Origin: Saccharopolyspora elongata
GTDB taxonomy: Bacteria > Actinomycetota > Actinomycetes > Mycobacteriales > Pseudonocardiaceae
Assembly: GCF_004348985.1 (NCBI RefSeq)
Contig: NZ_SMKW01000051.1
Span: 1 to 64,000 of the forward strand
DNA length: 64,000 nucleotides
Direction of reading: 5' to 3'
In this document: positions 61,637 to 64,000 of the stretch, in pieces
Numbering within the stretch: position 1 is the first letter of the stretch
How the letters are laid out: each line of letters begins with the position of its first letter
Position numbers and translations under genes: made by a program
Notes under the pieces: model-generated
What the model was told of the DNA's origin: nothing
Databases searched by the model: none
What the model saw: the letters and a program-made list of their open reading frames with translations, nothing else

Positions 61637-62476
61637 GACGCAGTCCTTTCCCGCGCAGTCGAGGTGTTCACCGACGGCGCGTTCATGTGGTGGGCAGCCT
61701 GGGCCCGTCTGTGGTGTGCGCGGCAGGTTTTTTGCAGGGCTGGCGGCGCTGCGTGCCGCCGGTTTTCGCCGGTGGCCGGTGCTGTCGTCGATACCGGCGT
61801 CCGGAGCCTGCGATGTCGGGGGTGATCGCGGCCGCACCGGATTCGTCTTCGCCGGGTGTCGGTTTTGAGAACCCTACCGCAACGAAATGATCTTCCTCCG
61901 TTCTTGAATTCGGTTGGCTGACCTGCTGATTCGATGCCGATGGAGATCATTTTTGCTGGGACCATTGGTTGATCTTGGTAATCGCGAACACTGATCGTGT
62001 TCGGCTGGACGATCTTCAGAAGTGCTTTTGTCGCCCAATAGGTAGATGTTGGGGCTACAAATGACTTTTTCGTTGCAGAGCCTCGCCGAGATTCCGCCCA
62101 GTCGCCTGTCCTGCGCGTCGAGTGCCTTGTTGACCTGCTGAAATTTGCCTCGGCTCAGGGCTTTTCGGTTTGCGGAGGGTGGTTTCGGTGGCGCCCGCGC
62201 ATGGGGTCGGCACAGCAAAACGACCACATACTGTGATCGGCGAATTCATCAATGTGTGTGCTGTGTCGCTGCGCGTGTCGGTGCTGCGGCGTTCGCTGGC
62301 TAGACTTCCGAACCGGTTGGCAGCGCGGGCAGCGCGGTTCACCGACGCCCTGGATCCGAGACCTCTCGATAAAGCCGGATCGAATGCGAGCCAGGGCGCT
62401 CGGCCACGGAGCACTGGGGAACTCCGAAGCATCGACCGAAACCACGTCGATGCAGCTCGACTGCTTGGAAGGACGC
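61637..62476. other. Long intergenic region before DUF485
   Basis: About 840 bases between divergent cvnA and DUF485 genes. The centre (about 61880-62150) is less GC-rich than the rest of the window. I see no gene with a recognisable product, tRNA, or strong hairpin. It probably holds both promoters; an unrecognised small RNA is possible. Confidence 0.4.
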
Positions 62477-62896
62477 ATGCCCAACGCAACCCAGCCACCG
62501 CCGCCGCGAACGCCCGGAGGCGAGCCCGCGACGCCGGCAACCTTCGGCCAGATCGACAAACCGGCACCCCGCGCCCACCGGCCGGCACCGGACTACACCG
62601 CCATCGCGCGGAGCCCCGAATTCCTCGATCTCCGAGCCAGGCTGCGCCGCTTCGTCTTCCCGATGACCGCGGTGTTCCTCCTCTGGTACCTCGGATACGT
62701 CGTCCTCGCCGCCTACCTGCCGGAGTTCATGAGCATCCGGCTCTTCGGCGAGGTCAACGTCGGCCTGGTCATGGGCATCGGCCAGTTCGCGACCACGATC
62801 CTGATCACCGCCCTCTACCTCAAGTACGCGGCGCGCCAGATCGATCCGCGCGTCGTGGCGCTGTACCGGGAAGCGACCGGGGAGGACCCGCGATGA
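62477..62896 (+). CDS. DUF485 membrane protein
   Basis: The 139-residue protein has a polar N terminus and the DUF485 pair of helices (FPMTAVFLLWYLGYVVLAAYLP and VGLVMGIGQFATTILITALYLKYAAR). DUF485 proteins accompany acetate-type SSS symporters. GGAAGGA lies before the ATG. The stop overlaps the actP start (ATGA). Confidence 0.9.
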   Translation: MPNATQPPPPRTPGGEPATPATFGQIDKPAPRAHRPAPDYTAIARSPEFLDLRARLRRFVFPMTAVFLLWYLGYVVLAAYLPEFMSIRLFGEVNVGLVMGIGQFATTILITALYLKYAARQIDPRVVALYREATGEDPR

Positions 62897-64000
62897 TCAA
62901 CGCCAACCCGGTGCTCAACATGAGCATCTTCGGGGTGTTCGTGCTGCTCACCCTGTACATGGTCTACCGCGTGAGCAGCTCCGGCACGGCCACCGACTAC
63001 TTCGCCGCAGGCGGCCGGTTCACCGGTGCGCAGAACGGCATCGCGCTCTCCGGGGACTTCCTGTCGGCGGCGTCGTTCCTCGGGATCGCCGGAGCGATCG
63101 CGGTGCACGGCTACGACGGGTTCCTCTACTCGATCGGCTTCCTCGTGGGCTGGCTGGTCAACCTGCTGCTGGTCGCCGAGCTCCTGCGCAACACCGGCCG
63201 CTTCACGATGGGCGACGTGCTGAGCTTCCGGATGCGGCAACGCCCGGTCCGCGCGGCCGCCGCAGTGTCCACATTGGTGATCTCCTTCGTCTACATGATC
63301 GCCCAGATGGCCGGCGCGGGCAGCCTGGTGGCACTGCTGCTCGACGTGCACAGCTCGGGCGGCCAGGCGTTGGTGATCGGCGGCGTGGGCCTGGTGATGA
63401 TCGTCTACGTGCTGGTCGGCGGCATGAAGGGAACCACCTGGGTGCAGATCATCAAGGCGGCCATGCTCATGCTGTGCGCGGCCATGATGACTCTGTTCCT
63501 GATGGGCAAGTTCGGCTTCAGCCTGACCTCGCTGCTACAGCACGCGGCGGAGCAGAACCCGTTGGGGGACCGGATCTTCTCGCCCGGTGCGAAGTACGGC
63601 CAGAGCGAAGTGACCAAGCTGGACTTCGTGTCGCTATCCCTGGCCTTGGTGCTAGGCGTCGCCGGGCTGCCGCACGTGCTGATGCGGTTCTACACCGTGC
63701 CCAACGCTCTGCAGGCGCGGCGTTCCGTGGTCTGGGCGACCTGCACGATGGCGTTGTTCTACCTGTGCACGCTCGTGATCGGCTACGGAGCGGGGGCGGT
63801 CAACGGCACCGAAGCGATCCTCTCGGCTCCCGGCGGCGAGAACTCGGCCGCGCCGCTGCTGGCGTACCGCGTCGGAGGCACGGTGTTGCTGGGTGTCGTC
63901 GCAGCGGTCGCGTTCGCGACCATCCTCGCCGTTGTCGCCGGGCTGACGCTGACCGCATCTGCCTCCTTCGCCCACGACGTCTACGCCAACATCGTGAAGC
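62893..64000 (+). CDS. actP: Cation/acetate symporter ActP, 5' part
   Basis: The reading frame from ATG 62893 is open to the window end, so about 369 N-terminal residues are seen. It opens MINANPVLNMSIFGVFVLLTL and has SSS features (TDYFAAGGRFTGAQNGIALSGD; VGGMKGTTWVQIIKAAML; GLPHVLMRFYTVPNA). ActP-type symporters take up acetate and related short acids with Na+. Overlap with DUF485 supports this. Confidence 0.92.
   Translation, partial: MINANPVLNMSIFGVFVLLTLYMVYRVSSSGTATDYFAAGGRFTGAQNGIALSGDFLSAASFLGIAGAIAVHGYDGFLYSIGFLVGWLVNLLLVAELLRNTGRFTMGDVLSFRMRQRPVRAAAAVSTLVISFVYMIAQMAGAGSLVALLLDVHSSGGQALVIGGVGLVMIVYVLVGGMKGTTWVQIIKAAMLMLCAAMMTLFLMGKFGFSLTSLLQHAAEQNPLGDRIFSPGAKYGQSEVTKLDFVSLSLALVLGVAGLPHVLMRFYTVPNALQARRSVVWATCTMALFYLCTLVIGYGAGAVNGTEAILSAPGGENSAAPLLAYRVGGTVLLGVVAAVAFATILAVVAGLTLTASASFAHDVYANIVK

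Noticed and set aside
61880-62150. Horizontally acquired AT-rich island
   Set aside because: The lower GC is confined to a short intergenic stretch, without gene, integrase or attachment site; promoter DNA explains it.

Overview
The window is high-GC actinobacterial DNA. It carries a CvnABCD-type conservon, ESX-type secreted proteins, a subtilisin-inhibitor homologue, a chaplin-like peptide, GTG/TTG starts and probably leaderless genes. Together these suggest the Pseudonocardiaceae, perhaps Saccharopolyspora; the genus is an inference. No rRNA, tRNA, insertion sequence, prophage or CRISPR array was seen. The first gene (AbiEi/DUF559-like) and the last (acetate-type sodium:solute symporter) run off the window edges.

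Region 1 (0.6-7.5 kb) is the most distinctive. Two coupled minus-strand genes resemble the aspartate-to-nitrous-acid enzymes CreE and CreD. They diverge from a plus-strand trio: a specialised aspartokinase, a GriI-type aldolase and a GriH-type 3-dehydroquinate synthase II. GriI and GriH build 3-amino-4-hydroxybenzoate (3,4-AHBA) from aspartate semialdehyde and dihydroxyacetone phosphate. The five genes therefore draw on aspartate both for an ortho-aminophenol and for nitrous acid, which points to a diazo, nitroso or deaminated product. No CreM-type diazotase is visible. OhrR/Ohr, two DUF202 proteins, a protease inhibitor and a metabolite:H+ symporter follow.

Region 2 (11.6-34 kb) is largely lipid and carboxylate catabolism: FadD, a MerR regulator, a CaiB/racemase plus acyl-CoA dehydrogenase pair, GlcDEF, and a FadA/FadB operon. 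A dyad beside a TTGACY hexamer occurs next to merR, the racemase and fadA, which suggests one regulon. Between these lie a flavoprotein, DUF397, membrane and lipoprotein genes, a phosphodiesterase, an MpaB-like oxygenase and a four-gene type VII secretion (WXG100/EspC-like) operon.

Region 3 (34-56 kb) holds secreted proteins, a TetR/Baeyer-Villiger monooxygenase pair, two MFS transporters, an M14 carboxypeptidase, a short protein with an amyloid-signalling-like tail, a class A penicillin-binding protein, CPBP and beta-lactamase-family proteins, ArfB, a patatin, a symporter/DUF3311 pair with an amidohydrolase, and an HtrA protease. Region 4 (56.9-64 kb) is the conservon followed by DUF485-ActP.

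An overlaid feature runs through the whole window: about 38 copies of a short repeat (core TGACAGGAAGGTTCCCATGC). Most lie just after stop codons or between convergent genes, singly or as head-to-head hairpins. One hairpin sits in frame inside the conservon kinase gene. A different palindrome is inserted in frame in the acyl-CoA dehydrogenase.
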